Source of the DNA: Candidatus Heimdallarchaeota archaeon | GTDB lineage: Archaea > Asgardarchaeota > Heimdallarchaeia > Heimdallarchaeales > JAJRWK01 | Direction: 5' to 3' | DNA length: 54,181 bases | NCBI GenBank assembly: GCA_027061945.1 | Contig: JAMOVR010000080.1 | Span: forward strand, 1-54,181 | Shown here: one piece after another, positions 46,749 through 54,181 of the stretch | Position numbering within the stretch: the stretch's first letter is position 1 | Layout of the letters: every line of letters begins with the position of its first letter | The notes under the pieces: model-generated | Told to the model about the DNA's origin: nothing | Seen by the model: the letters and a program-made list of their open reading frames with translations, nothing else | Database searches by the model: none | Program-made: the position numbers and the translations under genes

Positions 46749-47450
46749 TTAGATTTTTTTACTTCTCTTCTTTTTCTTTTTTTTATAATAAACACATTCA
46801 TCTTTTAAAATGCAACTTTCACATTTGGGATTAATTGCAGTACAAGTTTTTCTCCCAAAAGAAATTATTGCATGAGAAAACCAGACCCAGTCATTCTTAG
46901 GAATTATTTCATTAAGCTCTTTTTCTATTTTCGCAGGATTATTCTGTGTAGTAAGTCCGAGCCTTTTTGAAATCCTTTTCATATGAGTATCTACAACTAT
47001 TCCACGAGGCATACTAAATAGCTCGCCCAATACCACGTTTGCAGTCTTTCTTCCTACACCCGGTAACTTAATCAATTCTTCGAAAGTAGAGGGAACTTTT
47101 CCATCATATTTATCTACTAAAATCTTGCTTAGTTGATGAATATTTCTTGCCTTACTTCTAAAAAGCCCGATAGAACGGATAATTTCTTCAATCTCTTCTA
47201 TCCTTGCTTGAGCCATTTTTTCAGGAGTGGGAAATTTTTCAAAAAGAATAGGAGTAATCATGTTTACTCTTTTATCAGTACTTTGTGCGCTTAAAATAGT
47301 AGAGACTAATAATTCAAAAGGAGATTTAAAATTAAGACCACACTTTGCATTGGGAAATTCTGTTTTTAGAAATTTAACTATTTTTTTCCCCTTATTTTTT
47401 AAGGTGGTTAAGTCTTTTTCTTGTGTTGTTTTATTCAATGTTTTTTTCAC
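46749..47450 (-). CDS. nth: endonuclease III, DNA glycosylase/AP lyase
   Basis: This 233-residue enzyme removes oxidised pyrimidines and cuts the abasic site. The helix-hairpin-helix is LPGVGRKTA (129-137) with catalytic lysine K135. Catalytic D154 lies in VVDTH. The 4Fe-4S cluster ligands are C203, C210, C213 and C219 in the normal C-x6-C-x2-C-x5-C spacing. The C-terminus is a basic tail (KKKKKKRSKK), probably for DNA binding. It is a single gene. A decayed IS605 right end lies about 70 bases beyond its start. Confidence 0.96.
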   Translation of the reverse strand: MKKTLNKTTQEKDLTTLKNKGKKIVKFLKTEFPNAKCGLNFKSPFELLVSTILSAQSTDKRVNMITPILFEKFPTPEKMAQARIEEIEEIIRSIGLFRSKARNIHQLSKILVDKYDGKVPSTFEELIKLPGVGRKTANVVLGELFSMPRGIVVDTHMKRISKRLGLTTQNNPAKIEKELNEIIPKNDWVWFSHAIISFGRKTCTAINPKCESCILKDECVYYKKKKKKRSKKI

Positions 47451-47529
47451 CGCACGTTCTTATTTTTAAAATAAATATTGGAGGAACACCAAAGGTAACA
47501 AACAATACGACAATAAGACTTTAATAATG

Positions 47530-47865
47530 TGCAAACAATTCCTTGCTTTCGCAAGTTGTTTCTTTCTTCAACAACTTGTATCATCATCACCTTTTTTTAT
47601 ACCTTACGTTCCTATTTTCTTTCTGTTCTTCTTCAGACTTGACAACGATTTCATGTCGCTCCATAACATAACTGGTAATTAACCATCTGCAACACCGTTA
47701 AATAGACCATTATTATTCGCTCTGGATTTTCTTTTTTCATCCTCACTATCAACATTATGTCTGCATGCCTCTCTGTGTTGTCCTCCATACTTTCTTCGTC
47801 TTGTCTATCTCTTCAAGTAGCTGTTATACCTCCAACGGGCTATTTTCAAGCTTTCCTATAATTTA
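47530..47865 (-). mobile_element. second decayed IS605/tnpB relic
   Basis: Read on the minus strand from 47860: a heavily mutated tnpB N-terminus. SLKIARWRYNSYLK corresponds to SLEIARWLYNRFLKK of the 35 kb copy, VNYQLCYGAT and SLSSLKKNRKKIG also match, and then the coding part stops. The sequence goes directly into a degenerate right-end hairpin with CTTGCGAAAGCAAGG. All of the RuvC and zinc-finger part is missing, probably by one deletion. Confidence 0.75.
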
Positions 47866-48368
47866 ATTTCTCCCCAAGTTCCTTGCTTGGATTTAGGCAC
47901 AGCTTGAAATTTAGGTTCTCATCATTTTCCTTCTCTACTTTTCTGTCTTATTTTTGCTTTATGTTTATTGCTTTAACCTTGACTTTCAATATAGTTTTTC
48001 AAAACGTCCATTGTTACTTGCCCAGTTCAGTCCATAAGTTGACGAGATTATTTATTTTTGGGGATTTTTCTAGGATTAATGGGAAGCTATTGTTTTCAAT
48101 GTGTTGATGTATAAGGGAATATTTAGTTTAGGGATTGCCTTGAACAAAATTAGTGTCTTTGTCTAGTTCGTATTGGTATTTCATATTTCTTAAAGCCTTG
48201 AATTAACTAACTATGCATGAAAGATACGACGAACTATTTATAAAAACGAATGATAATCAGCATTCATTCTCCTTCTACCTCACCTTTCCAGCCAGACCAG
48301 AAGGAAAAGGGCTTCACGCAAATGCAGTTAAAAAATAAAACAAATGGAGAAGAATAATCTTAATTATT
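47866..48368. other. non-coding gap with no clear content
   Basis: No open frame here has a family-like protein. The stretch is AT-rich and may hold further decayed mobile-element sequence, because it follows the tnpB relic, but I cannot align it to the other copies. Confidence 0.4.
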
Positions 48369-49436
48369 TTAATTTATTACTACCCATTGCCCCGTTTCAT
48401 GTGAGTACCTAAGAGCATCAAGTACTTTTTGTACTTCATAACCATCTTCAAAAGATGGTGAAGGACTTATTCTTTTCTTTATTCCTTCTCTTAACTGAGA
48501 TATTAATACTTCAAATGCCGGTTGTAAGTAGTTTTCTCCTTCTTTAATTGGTCTTAAGGCATATTTGTCAGGGATTTTTATTTTTTGCCATGGTTGATCT
48601 TTTTTTGCAGTCCATACTGTTCGATCCCAATCTATTTTTATTGAAGCTTCAGAACCATATGCTTCTATAATAGTCCCACCTTTACCATGCCTTACTACAC
48701 TACCATTAATTGTCCCTTCAACACCAGAGGTTAATTGGAAGACTGCATGGAAAGTATCATCGCTAGTTACTGGGCGAGGCTGATGTGTAATTGGATCTGG
48801 ACGGGAATGAACTTTAGTTACTAACCTACCAGTGATACCCTGGAATTCACCAAATACCCATCTAATAAAGTCAATGAAATGACTGCCTAATGCACCCCAA
48901 ATACCGCCTCCCATAAGAGAACTACTCCACCAATTCCATAAACGACCCGTGAACGGGAGACGAGTATATGTAGAATAAACAATGTTTACTTCGAACTCTT
49001 CTCCTAAATTTCCTTCAGCTACAAAGTCTCTGAAAAATCGCCATTCTGGTAACTGGCGGAATTCGTGGTTAATCATTCCTACACGATCTTCTTTTTCCAA
49101 AAAGTCCCACATTTCATATGCCTGTTGTTCATCTATTGCCATTGGTTTTTCACATAATACGTCTTTACCAGTAGCAATTGTTTCCATAACCATTTCATAA
49201 TGATAGTATACCGGAGTAACGATGCTTACAAGATCTATAGTAGGATCATTAATTAATTCACTCCAAGACTTATAAGCCTTAGGAATGCCAAATTTTTCAC
49301 TTACTTGTATTGTTTTTGCATAGTTCTGCCCGGCTACTGCAACAAGCTCATATTCATCAACATTCAAGAAACCCGGTATTTGGACTTTTTGTCCGAAACC
49401 TGTTCCGATAATACCTACTTTAATTGTTTCTGACAT
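48369..49436 (-). CDS. Gfo/Idh/MocA family oxidoreductase
   Basis: 355 residues from the ATG at 49436; a longer frame exists with 15 unlikely residues in front. The N-terminal NAD(P)-binding domain opens with KVGIIGTGFGQK (GxGxxG-like) and contains DVLCEKPMAID, the CEKP motif with the lysine that stabilises the cofactor ring. The C-terminal domain contains GGGIWGALGSHFIDFIRWVFG with the conserved histidine. Substrates in this family are sugars, inositols or biliverdin-like compounds; the particular one cannot be read. Single gene, divergent from the proline dehydrogenase. Confidence 0.92.
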   Translation of the reverse strand: MSETIKVGIIGTGFGQKVQIPGFLNVDEYELVAVAGQNYAKTIQVSEKFGIPKAYKSWSELINDPTIDLVSIVTPVYYHYEMVMETIATGKDVLCEKPMAIDEQQAYEMWDFLEKEDRVGMINHEFRQLPEWRFFRDFVAEGNLGEEFEVNIVYSTYTRLPFTGRLWNWWSSSLMGGGIWGALGSHFIDFIRWVFGEFQGITGRLVTKVHSRPDPITHQPRPVTSDDTFHAVFQLTSGVEGTINGSVVRHGKGGTIIEAYGSEASIKIDWDRTVWTAKKDQPWQKIKIPDKYALRPIKEGENYLQPAFEVLISQLREGIKKRISPSPSFEDGYEVQKVLDALRYSHETGQWVVIN

Positions 49437-49634
49437 TTTTAATCCCTTTATATTATTGGAAACATAGTTAATATAGATCATTGAAGAACTCCGTAATTAT
49501 TGATAATTTATTGAATAAAAGTCAGTACTTGCTTGGTTAAACATTACATCGTTCCACATTTTGTCAGTGATAAGTAGTAACGCTCATAGATAGAACATTT
49601 TAATCATTAAGTTGATAATAAAGAAGGTGTTCTT

Positions 49635-50636
49635 ATGGCAGGCAAAATCAAAGAATTCTTTGTTAATATCCTGCCCGGCCCAATTGTTAGATTATTTGCA
49701 CGGCCCTATGTGGCGGGGCTTGGAATGGAGGCCGGACTGAAAACAGCACGAAAAATATACGAAGAAGAGGGCGTATATACCACGTTAGACTTGTTGGGTG
49801 AGGCCGTATACTCCAGAGAATTGGTAGAAAGAAACGTTAGGTATTATAAACAACTTTTAGATTTGATTAATAAAGAAAACGCCCAGAAATTTGCGACAGT
49901 ATCATTAAAATTATCATCATTAGGTATACATGAATCAAAAGAATATTGTGTCCAGAATTTAGAAGAAATTTTGAATCATGCTGATAAATATGGCATCCCT
50001 ATTACAATTGACATGGAAGACAGTAATTTCACGGATGTAACTTTAGAAATATATCGTGAATTACTACCCAAGCACCCTACATTAGGTACCGTATTGCAGA
50101 CAATGCTTTTTAGAACAGAAAAGGATGTAAAAGAGTTTCCAGATCACTCTAGGGTACGTCTTGTTATTGGGATATATAAAGAACCACCAGAAATAGCATA
50201 TCAAGATAAAAAAATAATGCATCAGAAAATGCTTGAATACGCAAAACAATTATTAGAAAGAGATATTTATATTGAATTTGGGACACATAACGAAAAGACG
50301 ATACGAGAAATGCTTGCATATCTTAAAAAGACGCCGCCAAAGGGAAAACCACATAATGAAAGATTTGAATTTCAAATGTTATTAGGAGTGCCACGAGACA
50401 AGATTGTTAAAGAAATACAACAAGAAGGCTATATTGTACGTAAATACGTACCTTTTGCTATGGACTGGGAAGATGGAACTGCATATCTAAAGCGTAGAAT
50501 GTTAGAAAATGACCACTTAATGTGGTATGTGTTAAAGAACTTATTGTCTAATAAATGGATACAAACTTTAATTGCAATAATTGGTATTGGTGTAATTGGT
50601 TGGCTTCTTTATTATTTTAACGTGTTTAAGTTTTAA
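49635..50636 (+). CDS. proline dehydrogenase with C-terminal membrane anchor
   Basis: This 333-residue protein: residues about 20-300 form the FAD-binding TIM barrel of proline dehydrogenase, with ATVSLKLSSLG, ITIDMED, RLVIGIYKEPP, FGTHNEKTI and FEFQMLLGV, closing with YVRKYVPFAMDW and AYLKRRMLEN. It oxidises proline to pyrroline-5-carboxylate. A hydrophobic helix at about 308-330 (IQTLIAIIGIGVIGWLLYYF) follows, which the usual short archaeal or bacterial enzymes do not have as far as I know. It would fix the enzyme to the membrane near quinone or other electron acceptors. No pyrroline-5-carboxylate dehydrogenase is nearby. Confidence 0.9.
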   Translation: MAGKIKEFFVNILPGPIVRLFARPYVAGLGMEAGLKTARKIYEEEGVYTTLDLLGEAVYSRELVERNVRYYKQLLDLINKENAQKFATVSLKLSSLGIHESKEYCVQNLEEILNHADKYGIPITIDMEDSNFTDVTLEIYRELLPKHPTLGTVLQTMLFRTEKDVKEFPDHSRVRLVIGIYKEPPEIAYQDKKIMHQKMLEYAKQLLERDIYIEFGTHNEKTIREMLAYLKKTPPKGKPHNERFEFQMLLGVPRDKIVKEIQQEGYIVRKYVPFAMDWEDGTAYLKRRMLENDHLMWYVLKNLLSNKWIQTLIAIIGIGVIGWLLYYFNVFKF

Positions 50637-50916
50637 TGCCCATAGGGGTCATTTTAGAGTTGTTCTTAACTCAAAAAATAAACCATGTTATTATTTTTTT
50701 TAACTCTTAGCCAAATATTATTGATTTTAGGAATTTGAGTTTAGAAATAAAATGAGAAGGGAGACAAATACATTGCATAAAATACAAAAAAAAGAAAAAA
50801 TAATTTTTTATTAATAATCTCGTATTTTTGCTCTTTTTGTTAACTTAAGATAAAAAAGAGCATGTCAATAATAATTTCTGGTTATAAAAAGATCTTCTAT
50901 CTATATTTTATAGTAT
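50637..50916. other. convergent gap without genes
   Basis: Two converging genes end here. The 280 bases are AT-rich with several T runs (50693-50702 and 50800-50810), likely transcription ends. I see no RNA or mobile element. Confidence 0.45.
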
Positions 50917-52323
50917 TTACCGTGAAACATGTATGGCTTTTTTTAAGGCAGCTTCTGCGGCTTCCATTAATAGTTCTCCAATTGTGGGGTGTGGATGAAT
51001 TGTATGACCAAGTTTTTCTACAGAAATCCCGTTCTCAATCGCTAAACTTGCTTCACTTACTATGTCAGATGCGTGTGGTCCTACGATCTCTATACCTAAA
51101 ATCTCATCTGAACTTTTATCTGCGATCACTTTAACATAGCCTAATGTCTCTAATTCTGATAATGCTTTACCAGAAATTCCTAATGGTACTTTCCCAATGA
51201 TTATTTCTCTTCCTTCTTCTTTTGCTTGTTTTTCAGATATTCCTATTACTCCCACTTCAGGGTCGGTAAATATTGCTGATGGAATCGCTTTATAATCATA
51301 TTTAGATTCTAGACCTGCAATTACCTCAGCAGCGATAATCCCTTGTTTAGTTGCTTTATGAGCTAAAAATGGTAGCCCTGTACAGTCCCCTACAGCATAA
51401 ATTCCAGGTACATTAGTCTGCATCTTCTCATTTACTTTTATGAATCCTTTTTCATCGGTTATTACCCCTGCATTTTCAAGACTTAAATCCTTAGTTGTGG
51501 CCCGTTTTCCTACAGATAATAATATTTTATCTGCTGTCAAAACAAAAATCCCTTTCTTTTTTGATTCTACGGTTATTTCTAAGTGATCTCCCTTATCCTC
51601 CCATTTCTTAGCAATTGATTCTGTATAAATCTCTACTCCCAATCGCTTTAGCTTTCTTTTTATTAACCGAGATACTCCAGGATCAATTCCAGGCAGTATT
51701 TCAGGCATTAACTCTACGAATATGACTTTTGTTCCTAATTTAGCAAATACGGTTCCTAACTCAACACCTATTACTCCCGCTCCGATTATTAATAATCGAT
51801 CCGGTATTTTTGTCAAAGATAATATCCCTTTTGCGCTCAAAATTTTTTCTTCGTCAATTTGGAATTCTGGAAGAGAAATAAATCCTGCACCAGTAGCAAT
51901 TATGATATTTTTTGGGGTAAATATTTTTTCTCCTTCTTCAGTTTGTATTTTGACTGTTTTTTTATCTATCAATTCTGCGTTTCCGATTATCAACTTTATT
52001 TTGTTTAACTTAAAGAGTTGCTTTATTCCATCAACTAACTGTTTTATTATGCCATTTTTCCATTCTTGTGTTTCCTTAAAATTTATGTTTACTTCTTTTA
52101 CGTGAATACCCATTTTCTGAATTTCACTAGAGACCTTATAGTAATAATTTGCTGCAGAAATTAATGCTTTTGAAGGAATACATCCCCAGTTTAAACATTC
52201 ACCGCCTACCGTGCCTTTATCCACAACAACTACTTTTAATCCCAATTGGGCTGCTCGGATGGCTGCCGGATATCCTCCCGGACCAGCTCCGATAACCAGT
52301 ATATCTGGTGCTTCATTACTCAT
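50917..52323 (-). CDS. lpdA: dihydrolipoamide dehydrogenase
   Basis: This 468-residue flavoenzyme reoxidises dihydrolipoamide with NAD+. FAD-binding GAGPGGYPAAIRAA is at 12-25, the redox-active disulfide is C43-C48 in GGECLNWGCIPSK, the NAD-binding stretch is GAGVIGVELGTVF, and the active-site His-Glu pair is in HTIHPHPTIGELLMEAAEAAL near the end. No E1 or E2 2-oxoacid dehydrogenase genes or glycine cleavage genes are adjacent, so the partner complex must be encoded elsewhere. The ATG at 52323 is directly before the first beta-strand. Confidence 0.96.
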   Translation of the reverse strand: MSNEAPDILVIGAGPGGYPAAIRAAQLGLKVVVVDKGTVGGECLNWGCIPSKALISAANYYYKVSSEIQKMGIHVKEVNINFKETQEWKNGIIKQLVDGIKQLFKLNKIKLIIGNAELIDKKTVKIQTEEGEKIFTPKNIIIATGAGFISLPEFQIDEEKILSAKGILSLTKIPDRLLIIGAGVIGVELGTVFAKLGTKVIFVELMPEILPGIDPGVSRLIKRKLKRLGVEIYTESIAKKWEDKGDHLEITVESKKKGIFVLTADKILLSVGKRATTKDLSLENAGVITDEKGFIKVNEKMQTNVPGIYAVGDCTGLPFLAHKATKQGIIAAEVIAGLESKYDYKAIPSAIFTDPEVGVIGISEKQAKEEGREIIIGKVPLGISGKALSELETLGYVKVIADKSSDEILGIEIVGPHASDIVSEASLAIENGISVEKLGHTIHPHPTIGELLMEAAEAALKKAIHVSR

Positions 52324-52632
52324 TAATCACTTTTCTTTGACAAATCTATAAATTATTTTTATTATTTCAGAAAACATTAGTGAGCAATTTTCTATATAAT
52401 ATGTGCAAAAACCTCATATTTCGCTGTACCGGCAAAAACATGGGTAATATTTACCATAATTTTTTTTATAACCATCTAATTAATATTACCTCGAGACGGG
52501 TTCCTTCGAAAATCGTGATTTCGACAAAAAACGGAGACTTTGACCGGAAAAATCTTTATAATAACGGCTATATGTATACATTATTGATCGATGGTGGCTA
52601 TAAACCTGTGAAAAAATCCGAGGGTGATCCGT
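52324..52632 (+). promoter_or_regulatory. promoter region of the 52633 gene
   Basis: The sequence aatctttataataacgg (52550-52566) contains a good TATA box. A transcript starting near 52582 would carry a short leader ending in GAGGGTGAT, the ribosome site for GTG at 52633. The long frame at 52380-52655 that crosses this region has no family-like content and is taken as chance. Confidence 0.5.
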
Positions 52633-53232
52633 GTGGAAGTAGAGAAACGTATTGACGTAACCGTTGTTAGAAAACTGTTAGAAGAAGGAAAGCCCTTCAA
52701 TGTAATAATGCAAGAAATAATGAAAATTGGTCATGAGATAGTGGAACAACATGGCCATGTTGATTACCAAAATATTGACGAATTCCTAGAAGCATTAAGT
52801 ACTCATTCTACTCCTCTTAATGTAATAGACCGTGAAATCGATACTAACGTGGAAGGTGCTGGAAGAAACGTTGTATGTGTTAAGCAATGTACTATGAAAG
52901 ACTTAATGAAAGAAATGAGCGAGGCTGGCGGAGACGATGCAAAAGTAACTACTGTTATGCAAGGCCACCAATTAAGAGAAGGAGAAGAATCTAATTTCAT
53001 AGATATCGGTTGTTATATTATGCAACAACTAAGACAAATGATGATCTCTTCAATCAAAGTCGGTGGCCAATATGATCTCAACTACATTCATTTAGGATGC
53101 GATAAGGGAACTGGGAAAAGGACTGTTAACAAAGGCGATGTCGAGGCAATACACATGGATCAAGAACTGTTAAATAAACTACTCGATAAATATGACTGTG
53201 TATATGCAATTTCTTACAAGGAGGGGCAATAA
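52633..53232 (+). CDS. hypothetical protein, about 199 residues
   Basis: The frame opens with GTG at 52624, but GTG at 52633 has GAGGGTGAT five bases ahead and is preferred. The protein is cytoplasmic, mixed alpha/beta. Conserved-looking features are EHGH-like HGHVDYQ, a Cys pair in VCVKQCTMKDLM, DIGCYIMQQLRQM, and a late Cys in HLGCDKGTG. The three Cys groups might bind a metal, but there is no known motif. It is followed after 38 bases by a second small gene in the same direction. I recognise no family. Confidence 0.7.
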   Translation: MEVEKRIDVTVVRKLLEEGKPFNVIMQEIMKIGHEIVEQHGHVDYQNIDEFLEALSTHSTPLNVIDREIDTNVEGAGRNVVCVKQCTMKDLMKEMSEAGGDDAKVTTVMQGHQLREGEESNFIDIGCYIMQQLRQMMISSIKVGGQYDLNYIHLGCDKGTGKRTVNKGDVEAIHMDQELLNKLLDKYDCVYAISYKEGQ

Positions 53233-53270
53233 TAAAATAAGAATAGTACTGGGGAGTTGAGGTGGCAAAA

Positions 53271-53573
53271 ATGAGTGAAAAATCTACGAAGTTAAGAAAA
53301 CAAGTATTCTACAGAGTGGTTGAAGCACTAGAAGAAAAAGTATCCATGTCTGCTTATTATACTGTCGAATTGGCTTGTCAAAATATTGGTGTTAAACCCG
53401 AGGATCTAACTGAAAAAGATTTGCCTCGCTTAGTAAATGCTATACTTGACATTTATAAAGAATATTATCCACACAGAGTCGCAGATGTCGGGAATCATTT
53501 ATCTATGCGGTTATTACAGAAATTTGACGAAAAACCAAAGAAAAGAAGAAAATTTTTCCGTTTCTTCCGCTAA
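53271..53573 (+). CDS. hypothetical protein, 100 residues
   Basis: The ATG at 53271 has GAGGTGG five bases upstream; GTG at 53262 is the longer alternative. The protein is helical, with a middle KPEDLTEKDLPRLVNAILDIY and a strongly basic end KPKKRRKFFRFFR that suggests binding to nucleic acid or membrane. No family recognised. Probably co-transcribed with the gene upstream. Confidence 0.65.
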   Translation: MSEKSTKLRKQVFYRVVEALEEKVSMSAYYTVELACQNIGVKPEDLTEKDLPRLVNAILDIYKEYYPHRVADVGNHLSMRLLQKFDEKPKKRRKFFRFFR

Positions 53574-53626
53574 TTTTGTATTTATTCACCGAAAAAAACA
53601 AATTCCCTTTTTGTTAATTTTTACTT

Positions 53627-54058
53627 GTGTTCGTTTACCTAGTTATTAATCGAGGCGGGGTTCCTTTATTTTTATTCCCTAACATAAAAGAATTTCAAGG
53701 TGTTAAAATAAATTCAGTTCTTTTCTCAGGACTAATCGCCGCAATTAATACGTTTAGCATGGAAACCACAGGCGACATAGTTGGAGAAGCAACTTTTGGG
53801 AACCTATTAACTACGATGTCGTTGGATTCGAACAATAACATTCATGTATTCATAACAAAAAAAGATGTCCCCATAGAATTACATAAACAGCTACATATCG
53901 AATTCAAATCTTTGTTCTTGTCAATTCTCAAAAAACATGAAATAGAGCTAACACCAGAAAAAATACTAGATGGAGGCAAGGAATTAGAAGAAAAATTAAG
54001 GCCCGAACTAGAGCCTGTTTATAGATTATGGACAAAAACATATGCACAGTATAATTGA
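53627..54058 (+). CDS. longin/roadblock-like small protein
   Basis: This 143-residue protein begins with GTG, directly at a beta-strand: VYLVINRGGVPLF. The pattern of a first strand, FSGLIAAINTFS helix, a middle sheet with LLTTMSLDSNNNIHVFITKK, and long helices (LHIEFKSLFLSILKKHEIEL) matches longin or roadblock domains, which in Asgard archaea act with Ras-like GTPases. The assignment is by fold pattern, not by a sequence signature. It follows the two small genes at 52633 and 53271 with a 53-base gap. Confidence 0.7.
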   Translation: MFVYLVINRGGVPLFLFPNIKEFQGVKINSVLFSGLIAAINTFSMETTGDIVGEATFGNLLTTMSLDSNNNIHVFITKKDVPIELHKQLHIEFKSLFLSILKKHEIELTPEKILDGGKELEEKLRPELEPVYRLWTKTYAQYN

Positions 54059-54181
54059 GCAACTATTTGCTTTTTATGGTTTTTTCGCCTCTTAGAGAAG
54101 GCTCATCCCCAAAATATTTCCTTGTAAGTTAAGGAATTCTGGTTTGGAGTATATTTTATTTTCCTATCCATTTTCTCAAAA
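54059..54181 (-). mobile_element. decayed IS605 right end at the window edge
   Basis: Starting at the base after the stop codon at 54058, the minus strand carries a degenerate hairpin region ending in TAGTTGC. The adjoining 54104-54181 resembles the end of tnpB near 34600-34660: ttccttgtaag and ggagtat are shared in order. It may continue beyond the window. Confidence 0.55.

Noticed and set aside
52380-52655. 91-codon frame upstream of the 52633 gene
   Set aside because: It runs through the probable promoter and overlaps the better-supported gene in another frame.
1-54181. Search by eye for tRNA or rRNA genes
   Set aside because: No cloverleaf with a GTTCGAATC-like T-loop and no rRNA core sequence was found; small or intron-containing tRNAs could still have been missed.

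Overview
The window looks like a piece of an AT-rich archaeal chromosome, most likely an Asgard (Promethearchaeota) lineage with Heimdall-type flavour. The synthetases are archaeal or eukaryotic in form (separate PheS and PheT, LeuRS of about 950 residues). MoeA occurs as the archaeal pair of plain MoeA and MoeA fused to a binding-protein domain. Ribosome binding sites are GAGGTG/GGTGAT-like, and there are longin/roadblock-like small proteins. The Asgard assignment is inferred from protein style; there is no rRNA to confirm it. I saw no rRNA or tRNA gene.

Layout. (1) 1-9582 is a CRISPR region: two arrays with 99% identical leaders point away from each other, one leaving the window at base 1 and one at 8604-9582 (13 repeats). 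No recognisable cas gene lies between them. The interval holds 2.6 kb without genes, a membrane protein, a membrane-bound winged-helix regulator, a RecB/DEDD double nuclease of TM0106 type and a CPBP membrane protease. (2) 9.8-18.2 kb: a surface protein, two DNA adenine methyltransferases without a restriction partner, an ECF-type nickel/cobalt importer and pyrophosphatase. (3) 18.5-26.1 kb: two MoeA proteins, a ChaN-like protein and pheS-pheT. (4) 26.2-34.5 kb: an isochorismatase-like hydrolase, a surface protein, a divergent RtcB-like protein, a tungstate importer and an esterase. (5) 34.5-40.5 kb: a decayed IS605-type tnpB, a glycosyltransferase and LeuRS. (6) 41-46.7 kb: membrane proteins carrying zinc ribbons, an SPFH protein with zinc ribbons, a RAM-domain protein, a 27-residue small protein and a 7-TM sensor-like protein. 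(7) 46.7-54.1 kb: endonuclease III, an oxidoreductase, a membrane-anchored proline dehydrogenase, dihydrolipoamide dehydrogenase and three small genes ending with a longin-like protein.

The clearest physiological theme is metal supply for cofactors: tungstate uptake feeds MoeA insertion into pyranopterin, and a separate nickel/cobalt importer is present. The most unusual finding is that the tungstate-binding protein is circularly permuted relative to normal TupA, while its permease and ATPase are fused into one chain. Other points worth following are an RtcB-like protein that keeps five predicted metal or nucleotide ligands in an otherwise altered active site, the twin inverted CRISPR leaders, and six decayed IS605 right ends (omegaRNA-like), all in the same orientation and several touching the stop codon of a neighbouring gene.
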